In this document: positions 18,959-27,828 of the stretch, piece after piece
How the letters are laid out: each line of letters starts with the position of its first letter
Numbering within the stretch: the first letter of the stretch is position 1
NCBI RefSeq assembly: GCF_014252115.1
Contig: NZ_CP059211.1
Coordinates: 310,001-374,000, forward strand
Direction of reading: 5' to 3'
Source: Blattabacterium cuenoti
GTDB taxonomy: Bacteria > Bacteroidota > Bacteroidia > Flavobacteriales > Blattabacteriaceae
Length of the DNA: 64,000 nt
The notes under the pieces: generated by a model
Seen by the model: the letters and a program-made list of their open reading frames with translations, nothing else
What the model was told of the DNA's origin: nothing
Database searches by the model: none
Position numbers and translations under genes: made by a program

Positions 18959-19867
18959 ATGAATAATAATAAAAAATTATTTTTAATTGATGCATACCCT
19001 CTCATTTATCAGAGTTATTATGCTTATAGACACAATCATCTTTTCACTTCTACAAGACTAAATACTTCTCCTATCGTAAATTTTACATATTTTTTAATAA
19101 ATATATTAAATAATGAAAAACCATCTTATATGGCTATTATTTTTGATCCCAGTATAGGGATTTCTTTTAGAAAAAAAGAATATGACAATTATAAAGCGCA
19201 TAGAACAAAGACACCAGAAGCTATTTACATGGCTATTCCTTATATTATAAAAATTTTAAAAACTTTTCAAATTTCTTTTTTTTATGCTCCAAATGGATAT
19301 GAGGCAGATGATTTTATCGGAACAATCGCTAAAGAAGCAGAAAATAAAGGATATATCATATATATAATCACTTTAGATAAAGATTTTTTTCAATTGATTA
19401 CAGAAAATATTAAAGTTTATATACCACCTTTTAAAGGAAAAAAAAAAAAAATATTGGGAATTGAAGAAATAAAAAAAAAATTTGGAGTGAATCATCCAAA
19501 ACAAATTATAGATTTATGGAGTATGATGGGGGATCCTTCTGACAATATACCAGGATTACCAGGAATTGGAATAAAAAATGCCATAAAATTTATTCAAAAA
19601 TATGGAAGTATTGAGAAATTATTAAATTCGACTCATGATTTAAATGGAAAAATTAAAAAAAATATCGAAAAAAATAAAAAATTAGGTATTCTATCAAAAA
19701 AATTAATTACTATTGTTACTAATATTCCTTCTTTTTCTTTTCATGAAGAAAAATTTTATATCAAAAAACCAAATTGGTGTTCCATAAAAAAAATATTCCA
19801 AGAACTGGAATTTATAAAATTGTTAAAAAAAGCTCATGAATATTATAAATTTAAAATAAAAGAATAA
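18959..19867 (+). CDS. Stand-alone 5'-3' exonuclease (PolA N-terminal domain type)
   Basis: A 302-residue flap/5' nuclease of the type that forms the N-terminal domain of DNA polymerase I. It shows LFLIDAYPLIYQSYYA with the first metal-binding Asp, FDPSIGISFRKKEY, GYEADDFIGT and LDKDFFQLI (further acidic metal ligands), and a helix-hairpin-helix GDPSDNIPGLPGIGIKNA. No 3'-5' exonuclease or polymerase domain follows: the frame stops at 19867 and the next gene is on the other strand. It would remove RNA primers and flaps, leaving gap filling to another polymerase. A 14-A tract at 19438-19451 is read in frame. It could be called polA (truncated) or an Xni-like enzyme. Confidence 0.9.
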   Translation: MNNNKKLFLIDAYPLIYQSYYAYRHNHLFTSTRLNTSPIVNFTYFLINILNNEKPSYMAIIFDPSIGISFRKKEYDNYKAHRTKTPEAIYMAIPYIIKILKTFQISFFYAPNGYEADDFIGTIAKEAENKGYIIYIITLDKDFFQLITENIKVYIPPFKGKKKKILGIEEIKKKFGVNHPKQIIDLWSMMGDPSDNIPGLPGIGIKNAIKFIQKYGSIEKLLNSTHDLNGKIKKNIEKNKKLGILSKKLITIVTNIPSFSFHEEKFYIKKPNWCSIKKIFQELEFIKLLKKAHEYYKFKIKE

Positions 19868-19869
19868 TT

Positions 19870-20450
19870 TTATTTTTTTATATAAAATTTATGTTTATTC
19901 ATATAATCCCAAACTTCTGCATGAAGCATAGGTTTCATATTTTTTCCTTTTTGAATAGATTTTCGGATAAAAGAAGAAGATATTTCAATGATTGGAGCTT
20001 CCAAAAAAATTATATTACCCTTTTCGGATTTAAAAATAGTGTGATAAAAAGATCCAATTCTAGGATAAACTAAAATATCATATTTATTTAAAATAAATTT
20101 ATAATTCTTCCATTTTCTTAAAGAAAAAAATGAGTCCTTTCCTAAAAGGATAGAAAATTGATTTCTAGGATATTTTTTTTCTATATTGTGAAGTGTATGA
20201 ATTGTATAAGAAGGAATATATCCATATTCAATATCCAAAACACTCATCTTTTCATAATCATAAACAGCTTTTCGAACCATTTCTATTCTATGTTTATAAT
20301 CTAAAAGATTCTTTTTTTTTTTAATGGATTTTGAGGGGATACTATAAACCATACATTGTCTATATCTAAAAATTCCGTTATATGATTAGCAATAATTGTA
20401 TGTCCTAAATGAATAGGATTGAATGATCCAAAATAAAGTCCTATTTTCAT
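19870..20450 (-). CDS. nadD: Nicotinate-nucleotide adenylyltransferase, frameshifted at an 11-A tract
   Basis: NadD makes nicotinate adenine dinucleotide in NAD synthesis. From the ATG at 20450 the minus strand reads MKIGLYFGSFNPIHLGHTII, with the nucleotidyltransferase GSFNPIHLGH motif. It runs on to VWFIVSPQNPLKKK, where 11 consecutive A (complement of 20311-20321) are followed by a stop in that frame. The rest of the protein (NLLDYKHRIEMVRKAVYD, LLGKDSFFSLRKWKNY, APIIEISSSFIRKSI) continues in another frame to 19870. One more A (or two fewer) would restore a normal protein of about 193 residues. All other motifs are intact, so this is either transcript slippage rescue, very recent decay or a sequencing error. 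Confidence 0.9.
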
Positions 20451-20466
20451 GTTGACCAATCAAAAT

Positions 20467-20509
20467 AAAAAAATACCGAGCCTACATGACTGCCGTCTCG
20501 ATATTTTTT
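20467..20509 (-). terminator. Candidate terminator hairpin between porin gene and nadD
   Basis: CGAG (20477-20480) pairs with CTCG (20497-20500). Flanking A-rich and T-rich arms extend the stem across one mismatch; the 16-base loop is unusually GC-rich. It lies just downstream of the porin-like gene on the minus strand and ends in a T run, fitting a factor-independent terminator. Confidence 0.45.
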
Positions 20510-20521
20510 ATGATTATTTTT

Positions 20522-21634
20522 TTAAATCATTTTAATACGATAATTCAATCCTAAAACGATAAAATAATTATTTTCATTTTTCTCTTTCATTTTAGGGAAC
20601 CTGTAATTTATTATTTGATTTCGACATGAAAAATAAAAACTAAGATCATCATTTTTATTTTTTTTTATGGTAGGAACAAATTCTATTCCTCCATAATATA
20701 CATATTCTCTTTTAAATAATTCATTTTCTCCCACAAATTCATTAAAAACTGCATCCTTAGAGAAACCCTTCTCATATACTCCTTCAGCAATAAAATTCCA
20801 TTTTGGAAGAAAGTTGTATTTTAGTTTTACAAAATAAGTTCCATATTTTGCAGAAATAAAATATTTATCATCACTGATGGATTGTATTTGTTTTGTTACA
20901 TTCATATTTTTTTCTAGATCTTCATTGCTAAGTATATATTCTGCTTCTATGGTAACGGGTTTCCAATTTAATTTACTACCTAAAACTAGTAGTTTCCAAT
21001 ATTTTCCCTTCTCTTTTTGTTGAAAAATAGCATAGGAACATTTATTTTGTATCACTTGATTTAAATTCCAATTCCAAATCATGGAATATCCCATAGGTTT
21101 TTTCACTTCAGAAATAATATGTTCATTATCATCATATTCCGTTTTTTTATTCACAACATCATTAACTATTTGCAATTGGAACTCATGATCTTTTATAGGA
21201 AAATAAAGAAAACTGAATCCAAAAGCATTTCCATTATTTTTATGTACATTATTAATATGTTCTACTTTACTAAAAGTAAGAGGTTGTTTTCCAAACAAAA
21301 AATAAGATTTATCGTTCCACTTGTATTTTAAATAAGCTAAATCAACTATTTCAGGATTTTTTATTGTATTTTTGAATGTTTTGACAAAATGATAACTGAT
21401 TTTATCAGTAGCTTTTCCTATCAATTCCAAATTGAATTTATCTTCAGAAAAACAAGATTCTTCAATAAATTCTTTTCTGGATATGGATTTGATACTACCA
21501 GAAAAATCTAAAAATATATGAAAATGAGGATTTTCATCCGTTGTTTTTTTTTGATTTATGATTTTTGCAAAACTATGAAAAGGATAAAAAAATCCTAAAA
21601 AAAGAACAAGGAAAATAATTTTTGTTTTTCTCAT
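20522..21634 (-). CDS. Probable outer-membrane porin (phosphate-selective porin O/P-like)
   Basis: The start at 21634 is chosen because MRKTKIIFLVLFLGFFYPFH followed by SFA is a clear signal peptide; the open frame upstream is not protein-like. The mature part of about 345 residues has the alternating pattern of a beta barrel. Recognisable elements are VDLAYLKYKWNDKSYFLFGK near the N-terminal third and short aromatic strands up to the C-terminus (NYFIVLGLNYRI). This matches the OprO/OprP-like porins common in Flavobacteriales, which let anions or small solutes through the outer membrane. The family call rests on pattern and length, so specificity is unknown. A hairpin follows the stop. Confidence 0.7.
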   Translation of the reverse strand: MRKTKIIFLVLFLGFFYPFHSFAKIINQKKTTDENPHFHIFLDFSGSIKSISRKEFIEESCFSEDKFNLELIGKATDKISYHFVKTFKNTIKNPEIVDLAYLKYKWNDKSYFLFGKQPLTFSKVEHINNVHKNNGNAFGFSFLYFPIKDHEFQLQIVNDVVNKKTEYDDNEHIISEVKKPMGYSMIWNWNLNQVIQNKCSYAIFQQKEKGKYWKLLVLGSKLNWKPVTIEAEYILSNEDLEKNMNVTKQIQSISDDKYFISAKYGTYFVKLKYNFLPKWNFIAEGVYEKGFSKDAVFNEFVGENELFKREYVYYGGIEFVPTIKKNKNDDLSFYFSCRNQIINYRFPKMKEKNENNYFIVLGLNYRIKMI

Positions 21635-21756
21635 TTTTTTAATTTTATTGTTCAATGACATTAATATACATAATATAACAAATTTTACAGTATAAAAAAC
21701 TCTTTTTAAACCAATAACAAATAAAAGATTAAATTTTTTCTTGAAATTCAAAAAAA

Positions 21757-23619
21757 ATGGATAAAAAAAAAATAAAAGAAGTAAATAATAAAAAAACTTT
21801 TAAAATCATTTTTGGATTTTTTTTGTTAGGAAATAGCTTTTTTTTATTTTTAAGTTTTTTTTCTTTTCTTTTTCATTGGGAAAGTGATCAAAGTCAGGTT
21901 GAAAAACTTTTTGATAAAGAAATCATAGCAGAAAATTTACTTGGTAAAATAGGTGCTACTGTATCTCACTATTTTATTCACTGTGGAATAGGAATTAGTG
22001 CCTTTTTTATTCCTATATTCCTATTTTTAACCGGATTAAGAATCCTTTTGTTTAAGAGAAAACTGGTAAATAATTTTTACCAATCTACAATATATAAATT
22101 GTTATTCTCTAGCATATGGCTTCCCATATTTTTTTATACTATTATTCCTGATAAAGGAATATTAAGCGGAATTTTTGGATTTGAAATAGGAAATTACTTG
22201 ATTCATTTATTTGGAAAAATTGGATTATATATGCTTTTTTTTACAAGTATCATTTTTTATTGTATCATCATTTTCCGTATCAATTTTACAAACATAAAAA
22301 AAAAAATACAAAATAAAAGAAGATTGCAATTTTTTAATTTTTTAAAAACAAGAATTCTATCGAAAACAGAACCAGAGATAGATTCTTATTTCAATCAAGA
22401 AAAAAACATTCTTCATTCTATTTTTTCTAAAAAAAAAAAAAAGAAAGATTTTTCATCCATTGATTTAGAAAAAAACTTAGAATCTAATAAAAAAAAAATA
22501 ATTCAAATCTTGAATTATTATAACATAGAAATCTGTGAACTAAAAGCTAGTGTAGGCCCTACTGTAACTTTATATGAAATATATCCTAAAGTGGGAACAC
22601 GTATTTCAAAAATCAAGAATTTAAAAAATGAGATTGCCTTAAATTTATCAGCTATATCCATAAGAATCATAGCTCCTATACCCGGTAAAGGATCCATTGG
22701 AATAGAAATTCCCAATTATAATCGTTCCCCCGTATCTATGATAGATATTCTTTTTTCAGAGGAAAGTAATAAAAAAAGTTATAAAATGGAACTTCCCATT
22801 TCTTTAGGAAAAACAATATTTAATGATATTTTTATTATAGATCTAGCTAAGATGCCCCATTTACTTATAGCAGGATCTACAGGTCAAGGAAAATCCGTAG
22901 GATTAAATGTTATGATTGTTTTTCTGTTATACAAAAAAAATCCAAAAGATTTAAAGTTTATTTTGATTGATCCAAAAAAAGTAGAATTATCGATATATAA
23001 AAAAATTTCAAAATCTTATTTTGCTGCACTTCCGAATTCTATAGAACCCATCATTACAGATTTACATGACGCAAGAAATATATTAAATTCTTTGTGTAAA
23101 GAAATGGATCAAAGATATAATATTTTAGAAAAACATAAGGTTAGAAATATTAAAGAATATAATAATGTTAAAAACAATAAATTCCATTTACCTTACATCA
23201 TATTAATTATTGATGAATTTGCAGATTTAAATTTTAATAATCATAAAAAACAAATAGAAACATATATAATCCGGTTAGCACAACTTGCTCGTGCTGTAGG
23301 TATTCATTTGGTTATAGCAACACAACGTCCATCCGTAGATGTAATTACGGGACTAATAAAATCAAATTTTACTGCAAGAATTGCATTTAGAGTCAGTTCC
23401 AAAATAGATTCTAGAACTATATTAGATTGCACTGGTGCTGAACAATTAATAGGAAAAGGAGATATGCTATTTTCTAATAAAAATGAATTAATACGATTAC
23501 AATGTCCATTTGTGGAATTATCAGATCTAAAAAAAATTGTTGATTTTTATGGAAAAAAAAATAAAAAAAATGAATACTTTTTTTTGCCAGAACCGGATTT
23601 AATCAATGAAAATCAATAA
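21757..23619 (+). CDS. ftsK: DNA translocase FtsK/SpoIIIE without gamma domain
   Basis: FtsK pumps chromosomal DNA at the division septum. The 620-residue protein has about four N-terminal membrane helices (residues 15-180) and a short charged linker. The RecA-like motor follows, with GSTGQGKSVG (Walker A, near residue 373), IDEFADL (Walker B) and VIATQRPSVDVITG. It ends about 25 residues after the motor core (EYFFLPEPDLINENQ). The C-terminal winged-helix gamma domain that reads KOPS and contacts XerD in other bacteria is missing. A 14-A tract at 22429-22442 in the linker is read in frame as lysines. The linker is far shorter than in E. coli. Confidence 0.93.
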   Translation: MDKKKIKEVNNKKTFKIIFGFFLLGNSFFLFLSFFSFLFHWESDQSQVEKLFDKEIIAENLLGKIGATVSHYFIHCGIGISAFFIPIFLFLTGLRILLFKRKLVNNFYQSTIYKLLFSSIWLPIFFYTIIPDKGILSGIFGFEIGNYLIHLFGKIGLYMLFFTSIIFYCIIIFRINFTNIKKKIQNKRRLQFFNFLKTRILSKTEPEIDSYFNQEKNILHSIFSKKKKKKDFSSIDLEKNLESNKKKIIQILNYYNIEICELKASVGPTVTLYEIYPKVGTRISKIKNLKNEIALNLSAISIRIIAPIPGKGSIGIEIPNYNRSPVSMIDILFSEESNKKSYKMELPISLGKTIFNDIFIIDLAKMPHLLIAGSTGQGKSVGLNVMIVFLLYKKNPKDLKFILIDPKKVELSIYKKISKSYFAALPNSIEPIITDLHDARNILNSLCKEMDQRYNILEKHKVRNIKEYNNVKNNKFHLPYIILIIDEFADLNFNNHKKQIETYIIRLAQLARAVGIHLVIATQRPSVDVITGLIKSNFTARIAFRVSSKIDSRTILDCTGAEQLIGKGDMLFSNKNELIRLQCPFVELSDLKKIVDFYGKKNKKNEYFFLPEPDLINENQ

Positions 23620-23645
23620 ATAAGTTTCAATTCATATATTATATT

Positions 23646-24812
23646 ATGATAATAAAAAAACTTGACTTATATATAATTCGTTTATTTATAATTCCTTTTT
23701 TAATTATTTATTCTTTAATATTTATCATTTTTATGATCCAATTTTTTTGGAGTCAAATAGATGAACTAACAGATAAACATATTAGTGTTCCCATAATATT
23801 AAAATTTATATTATATTTTGGGATGTCCATTCTACCATTAATAACTCCCATCGCCTTGTTATTAACTTCTATTATAATATTTGGAAATCTTTCAGAAAGT
23901 CAAGAACTTATCGCTATTAAATCTTCTGGAATATCTCTCTTTCGTGTTATGATTCCCATTTTGTGGATAACTTTTTTTTTATCTATTGTATTGTATTTAT
24001 TTTCAGATTTTGTTATTCCAAAAGCAAAAATGAAAGCTAAAAAATTAGGATATAGAATATCGTTAACTTGTCCATTTTTAAAACTAAAGGAAGGAAATTT
24101 CGTAAATTTATTACCAAACTTTTTCATAAAAATAGAAAAAATAGATAGAAAATCAGAAAACAAAAATTATTTGCGTGAAATATCCATTTTTTTCTATGGT
24201 AAAAATTTGCTTTTCAACACTATTTTTTCTAAAAAAGGAATTTTAATTCCCAATGATGAATTTATTCAATTGAAATTAATGAATGGAATTTTATATAGTG
24301 AAAATTTTAACGAATTCAAAAAAGAACAATCTTCTTATCAAATCATAGAATTTGATACTTTAATCAAAAATTTAAAAAAACCTTCAGAACCTTCAGAATC
24401 AAAAATAATAAACTTATATGATTATGATTTTTATCAAACTTTAAATACAAAAAATCTTATCAAAAAGATTAAATTTTTAAAGGAAAAAAATTATAAAAAC
24501 ACATACAAAAACAAAATATACTTATCTAAACTACAATTAGAATTTCAAAAAAAATTTACGTTTCCAATAACGTGCATTATAATGTTTCTCACTGGAGCAC
24601 CATTAGGTGCTATTATTAGAAAAGGAGGAATTGGTTATTCAACTATGATAGCATTGATTATATTTATTATTTATTATACTTTATTAACCATTACTCAAAA
24701 TAAAGTAGAAAAAGCTGAAATATGCCCATGGATAGGAGCTTGGATTCCAAATTTTGTTTTTTTTCCAATAAGTATATGGATCACTTATAAAACTGTAATG
24801 GATGATTTTTAA
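23646..24812 (+). CDS. LptF/LptG family permease
   Basis: A 388-residue inner-membrane protein of the YjgP/YjgQ family. These are the membrane subunits that, with the LptB ATPase, extract lipopolysaccharide from the inner membrane. It opens with KKLDLYIIRLFIIPFLIIYS. It has three hydrophobic segments in the N-terminal half, a periplasmic beta-rich domain (about residues 135-300), then three more membrane helices (FPITCIIMFLTGAPLGAIIRKGG). The topology and the GAPLGAIIRKGG segment are diagnostic. Whether it is F or G cannot be told from one copy. It lies between ftsK and ribB in a same-strand run. Confidence 0.9.
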   Translation: MIIKKLDLYIIRLFIIPFLIIYSLIFIIFMIQFFWSQIDELTDKHISVPIILKFILYFGMSILPLITPIALLLTSIIIFGNLSESQELIAIKSSGISLFRVMIPILWITFFLSIVLYLFSDFVIPKAKMKAKKLGYRISLTCPFLKLKEGNFVNLLPNFFIKIEKIDRKSENKNYLREISIFFYGKNLLFNTIFSKKGILIPNDEFIQLKLMNGILYSENFNEFKKEQSSYQIIEFDTLIKNLKKPSEPSESKIINLYDYDFYQTLNTKNLIKKIKFLKEKNYKNTYKNKIYLSKLQLEFQKKFTFPITCIIMFLTGAPLGAIIRKGGIGYSTMIALIIFIIYYTLLTITQNKVEKAEICPWIGAWIPNFVFFPISIWITYKTVMDDF

Positions 24813-24850
24813 AATATAAATGAATAAAATTATTAATATTATTAATAGAT

Positions 24851-25483
24851 ATGGTTTTTGATTCAAACCAAAATTTGAATAGGATTGAAGAAGCTATACA
24901 AGATATACAAAATGGAAAAATTATTATTGTAGTTGATGATAAAAATCGTGAAAATGAAGGAGATTTTGTAATAGCTGCAGAAAAAATAACTCCTAAAATT
25001 GTGAATTTTTTCATTACTCATGGTAAGGGATTAGTTTGTGTTTCTTTGACAGAAGAAAAATGTGATCAATTAGAACTTCAAATGATGGTTAAAAATAACA
25101 CAGATCCTAGAAAAACGGCCTTTACAGTATCCGTAGACTTACAAGGAAATGGCGTTAGTACAGGTATTTCTGTTTCAGATAGAGCTAAAACTATTTTTGC
25201 ATTAGTTGATAATGTAAAACCAGAAGCATTCAACAAACCAGGACATGTTTTTCCTCTACGTGCAAAAAAAGGAGGGGTCTTAGAAAGACCTGGACATACT
25301 GAAGCAGCTATTGATTTAACTAAAATGGCAGGATGTGCCCCTGGCGGGGTATTGGTAGAAATTTTGAATAAGAACGGATCCATGGCACGTTTACCACAAT
25401 TGATTAAAATTTCCAAAAAATTTCATATGAAAATTATATCTATCAAAGATCTTGTTAAATATAAAATGAAATATAAAAAATAA
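24851..25483 (+). CDS. ribB: 3,4-dihydroxy-2-butanone 4-phosphate synthase (single domain)
   Basis: RibB turns ribulose 5-phosphate into the four-carbon unit of riboflavin. The 210-residue protein has DDKNRENEGDFVIAA (acidic metal and substrate site), DPRKTAFTVSVD, GHVFPLRAKKGGVLERPGHT and the catalytic acidic loop near the C-terminus. Its length is that of the RibB domain alone. In many Bacteroidota this domain is fused to GTP cyclohydrolase II (RibBA), and no such domain follows here, since tRNA-Asp begins 8 bases after the stop on the other strand. Confidence 0.93.
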   Translation: MVFDSNQNLNRIEEAIQDIQNGKIIIVVDDKNRENEGDFVIAAEKITPKIVNFFITHGKGLVCVSLTEEKCDQLELQMMVKNNTDPRKTAFTVSVDLQGNGVSTGISVSDRAKTIFALVDNVKPEAFNKPGHVFPLRAKKGGVLERPGHTEAAIDLTKMAGCAPGGVLVEILNKNGSMARLPQLIKISKKFHMKIISIKDLVKYKMKYKK

Positions 25484-25490
25484 CGAAATG

Positions 25491-25564
25491 CGGTCTGGAC
25501 GGGATTTGAACCCGCGACCCCATGCGTGACAGGCATGTATTCTAACCAACTGAACTACCAGACC
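25491..25564 (-). tRNA. tRNA-Asp (GUC)
   Basis: A 74-base cloverleaf: acceptor GGTCTGG/CCAGACC with discriminator G, D arm GTTC/GAAT, and anticodon loop CTGTCAC with anticodon GTC. T loop TTCAAAT. CCA is not encoded. It lies tail to tail with ribB. Confidence 0.97.
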
Positions 25565-25613
25565 AAAATGATTTAAATTATGTAAAAATAAAATTTAATT
25601 TCTTTAAATTCAA

Positions 25614-25928
25614 TTAAAGAGCATCTAATTTCTTCCTAATGTCTTCTTTAGAAAGAATTCCAATATGGGAATCTTTTTTTTCTCCATTTTTAAAAAAAAT
25701 CATAGTAGGAATACTGCGTATTCCAAACTTCGAAGAAGTTTTTGGATTATTATCTACATTTAATTTAAAAATTGATACTTTATTATGATATTCAGAAAAA
25801 ATTTCTTCTAATAAAACAGATAAAGCTCTACATGGAGCACACCATGGTGCCCAAAAATCTACTAAAATAGGTTTTTTCGATTCAGAAATCAATTTTTCAA
25901 AATTGTCATCGTTTATTTCTTGTAACAT
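25614..25928 (-). CDS. trxA: Thioredoxin
   Basis: A 104-residue thioredoxin with the fold complete: VDFWAPWCAPCRALS carries the redox pair, and the cis-proline loop is GIRSIPTMIFFKNG. The active site reads WCAPC, not the usual WCGPC; the Gly to Ala change between the cysteines can shift redox potential, which is inference. TrxA normally reduces ribonucleotide reductase and other enzymes. The gene follows argE on the same strand after 50 bases and may be read from the arginine operon. Confidence 0.95.
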   Translation of the reverse strand: MLQEINDDNFEKLISESKKPILVDFWAPWCAPCRALSVLLEEIFSEYHNKVSIFKLNVDNNPKTSSKFGIRSIPTMIFFKNGEKKDSHIGILSKEDIRKKLDAL

Positions 25929-25978
25929 AATTTTTTAATAAAAAAAATATAACAAATTTACCTTTTTTTGTTTCAACT

Positions 25979-27058
25979 TCAAAAGTTGAAATCTTTCAAT
26001 AAAGAAACATAAATATCTATTCCTTCCATAATTTCTGTAATTAAAACATATTCATTAGACGTATGAGAACGCCTGCTATCCCCTACCCCCATTTTAATAG
26101 TAGAAAAAGGCATTACGCTTTGATCTGAAAGAGTAGGAGATCCATAAGTTTTTCTTCCTATCAATTTAGCTTTTAAAACAATAGGATGCATAGGATTTAT
26201 AAAAGATGAATTTAAATATGAAGAACGCGTTTTCATTTTAGAATGAATTTTTTTTTGTATCATATCAATCAATTCCTCATTTTTATATAATTCATTAGTT
26301 CTGATGTCTATAACAAAAGAACATATATCAGGTATAACATTATGTTGTATTCCTCCTTGTATTTGAGTTATATTTAAAGTAGAAAAACCAAGTAAATCCG
26401 ATTTTCTATCGAAAGAAAAACATCTCAAATATTCTATATCTCTTGTGGCTATATAAATAGCATTAACTCCTGTATTTCTTGCAGAATGTCCTGTTTTTCC
26501 TTCAGCTATACAATCTAATACTATTAATCCTTTTTCAGCAATAGCTACTTTCATTTTTGTTGGTTCTCCCACAATTCCTAAATCTACAGATCCAAATTCA
26601 GATAAAATTGATCTTACTCCTGAAGCCCCAGATATTTCTTCTTCTGCAGTAATAGAAAGAACTAATCTATAAGGTAATTCCGATAAATTACTTAAATATA
26701 TAAAAGTAGATATCAATGAAACTACAGAAGCTCCAGCATCATTACTACCTAATCCGATTAGTTTATTTTCTTTTTGGGTAGCACTAAAAGGATCTGTGAT
26801 CCAATTTTTACCTGGTTTTACTGTATCATGATGAGAATTTAATAATATAGTTCGTATATTCTCTTTTTTAGGATAATTACTATTTTCAGTCCATATATTA
26901 TTAAATTTTCTTTTTACACAAAATCCATACTGATAAAGATAATCTTCTATCAGAAAGGATACCTTATTTTCTCGTTTAGATATAGAAGGCGTATTTATAA
27001 TTTTCATTAGAAGTTGTATGGCTTCTTCTTTTAAAGCTTGTAGATTTACTACAGACAT
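25979..27058 (-). CDS. argE: Acetylornithine/acetylcitrulline deacetylase (M20 family)
   Basis: This metallohydrolase of 359 residues removes the acetyl group from the arginine intermediate. LLNSHHDTVKPG, GLGSNDAGAS and ITAEEEISGASG give the metal-binding His, Asp and Glu residues and the catalytic Glu. The dimerisation domain lies in the middle. With an ArgF'-type carbamoyltransferase in the same operon, its substrate is probably N-acetylcitrulline rather than acetylornithine. The gene overlaps argB by 10 bases and ends the arginine operon. Confidence 0.92.
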   Translation of the reverse strand: MSVVNLQALKEEAIQLLMKIINTPSISKRENKVSFLIEDYLYQYGFCVKRKFNNIWTENSNYPKKENIRTILLNSHHDTVKPGKNWITDPFSATQKENKLIGLGSNDAGASVVSLISTFIYLSNLSELPYRLVLSITAEEEISGASGVRSILSEFGSVDLGIVGEPTKMKVAIAEKGLIVLDCIAEGKTGHSARNTGVNAIYIATRDIEYLRCFSFDRKSDLLGFSTLNITQIQGGIQHNVIPDICSFVIDIRTNELYKNEELIDMIQKKIHSKMKTRSSYLNSSFINPMHPIVLKAKLIGRKTYGSPTLSDQSVMPFSTIKMGVGDSRRSHTSNEYVLITEIMEGIDIYVSLLKDFNF

Positions 27059-27828
27059 AACGTAGTCTTATTATTCACATCATTTAAATGATTAGGTAGA
27101 CCTATACTTACCTTATATACTCCATTTTGTAATGCAAAAAAAGCATTTTCCAATTTAGGAATCATACCATTTGTTATGGTATGATTTTCTTTCATTTTCT
27201 GAAATGAATGAAAATTTATTTTTTGAAAATAGGATTCAGAATTATGAATATTTCTTAAAACTCCTTTTTTTTCAAAACAAAAATGTAACTCTACTTCACA
27301 TTCTTCCTTGGCTAAAGCTATAGCTGTACAAGCTGCAATTGTATCTGCGTTTGTATTGAGTAAATCTCCTGTTCCATTATGTGTAATGGAACATAATACA
27401 GGAATAATATTATTTTTTAATAAAAATTTTATAAAATCTGTATTCACACTTTTTATACTAATATCTCCCACATATCCATAATCAATATTTTTTATGTTAC
27501 GTAAACATGATTGAATGCAATTACCGTCTGCTCCACATAAACCTAAAGCATTACAATGATAAGATTGTAATATTGATACAATATTTTTATTAATTATCCC
27601 TGCATAAGTCATTACAACTATATCTAAAGTTTCTTTATCTGTTATTCTTCTACCTTGTATCATTTTTGGTGAAATCCCCATTTTTTCTGAAATAAAATCA
27701 GCTTTTTTTCCTCCTCCATGAATCAATACTTTATATCCTTTTAGTTTACAAAAAGCTTCCAAAGAATCATAAAGAGATTGAGCACTATTAATTAAATGAC
27801 CTCCAATTTTTACAATACTGATTTTCAT
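27049..27828 (-). CDS. argB: N-acetylglutamate kinase
   Basis: ArgB phosphorylates N-acetylglutamate, the second step of arginine synthesis. The 259-residue protein shows the GGHLINS and HGGGKKAD phosphate loops, ISPKMIQGRRITDKETLD and NTNADTIAACTAIAL. It is short, without the N-terminal helix linked to arginine feedback in some ArgB proteins, so inhibition by arginine may be weak (inference). The start shares one base with the argF' stop. Confidence 0.94.
   Translation of the reverse strand: MKISIVKIGGHLINSAQSLYDSLEAFCKLKGYKVLIHGGGKKADFISEKMGISPKMIQGRRITDKETLDIVVMTYAGIINKNIVSILQSYHCNALGLCGADGNCIQSCLRNIKNIDYGYVGDISIKSVNTDFIKFLLKNNIIPVLCSITHNGTGDLLNTNADTIAACTAIALAKEECEVELHFCFEKKGVLRNIHNSESYFQKINFHSFQKMKENHTITNGMIPKLENAFFALQNGVYKVSIGLPNHLNDVNNKTTLCL

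Noticed and set aside
18934..19005. Upstream extension of metG (24 codons)
   Set aside because: Would overlap the divergent 5' nuclease gene and has no family match; the Met at 18933 fits.
21635..21751. Upstream extension of the porin-like gene
   Set aside because: The signal peptide begins at the Met encoded at 21634; the extension would bury it.
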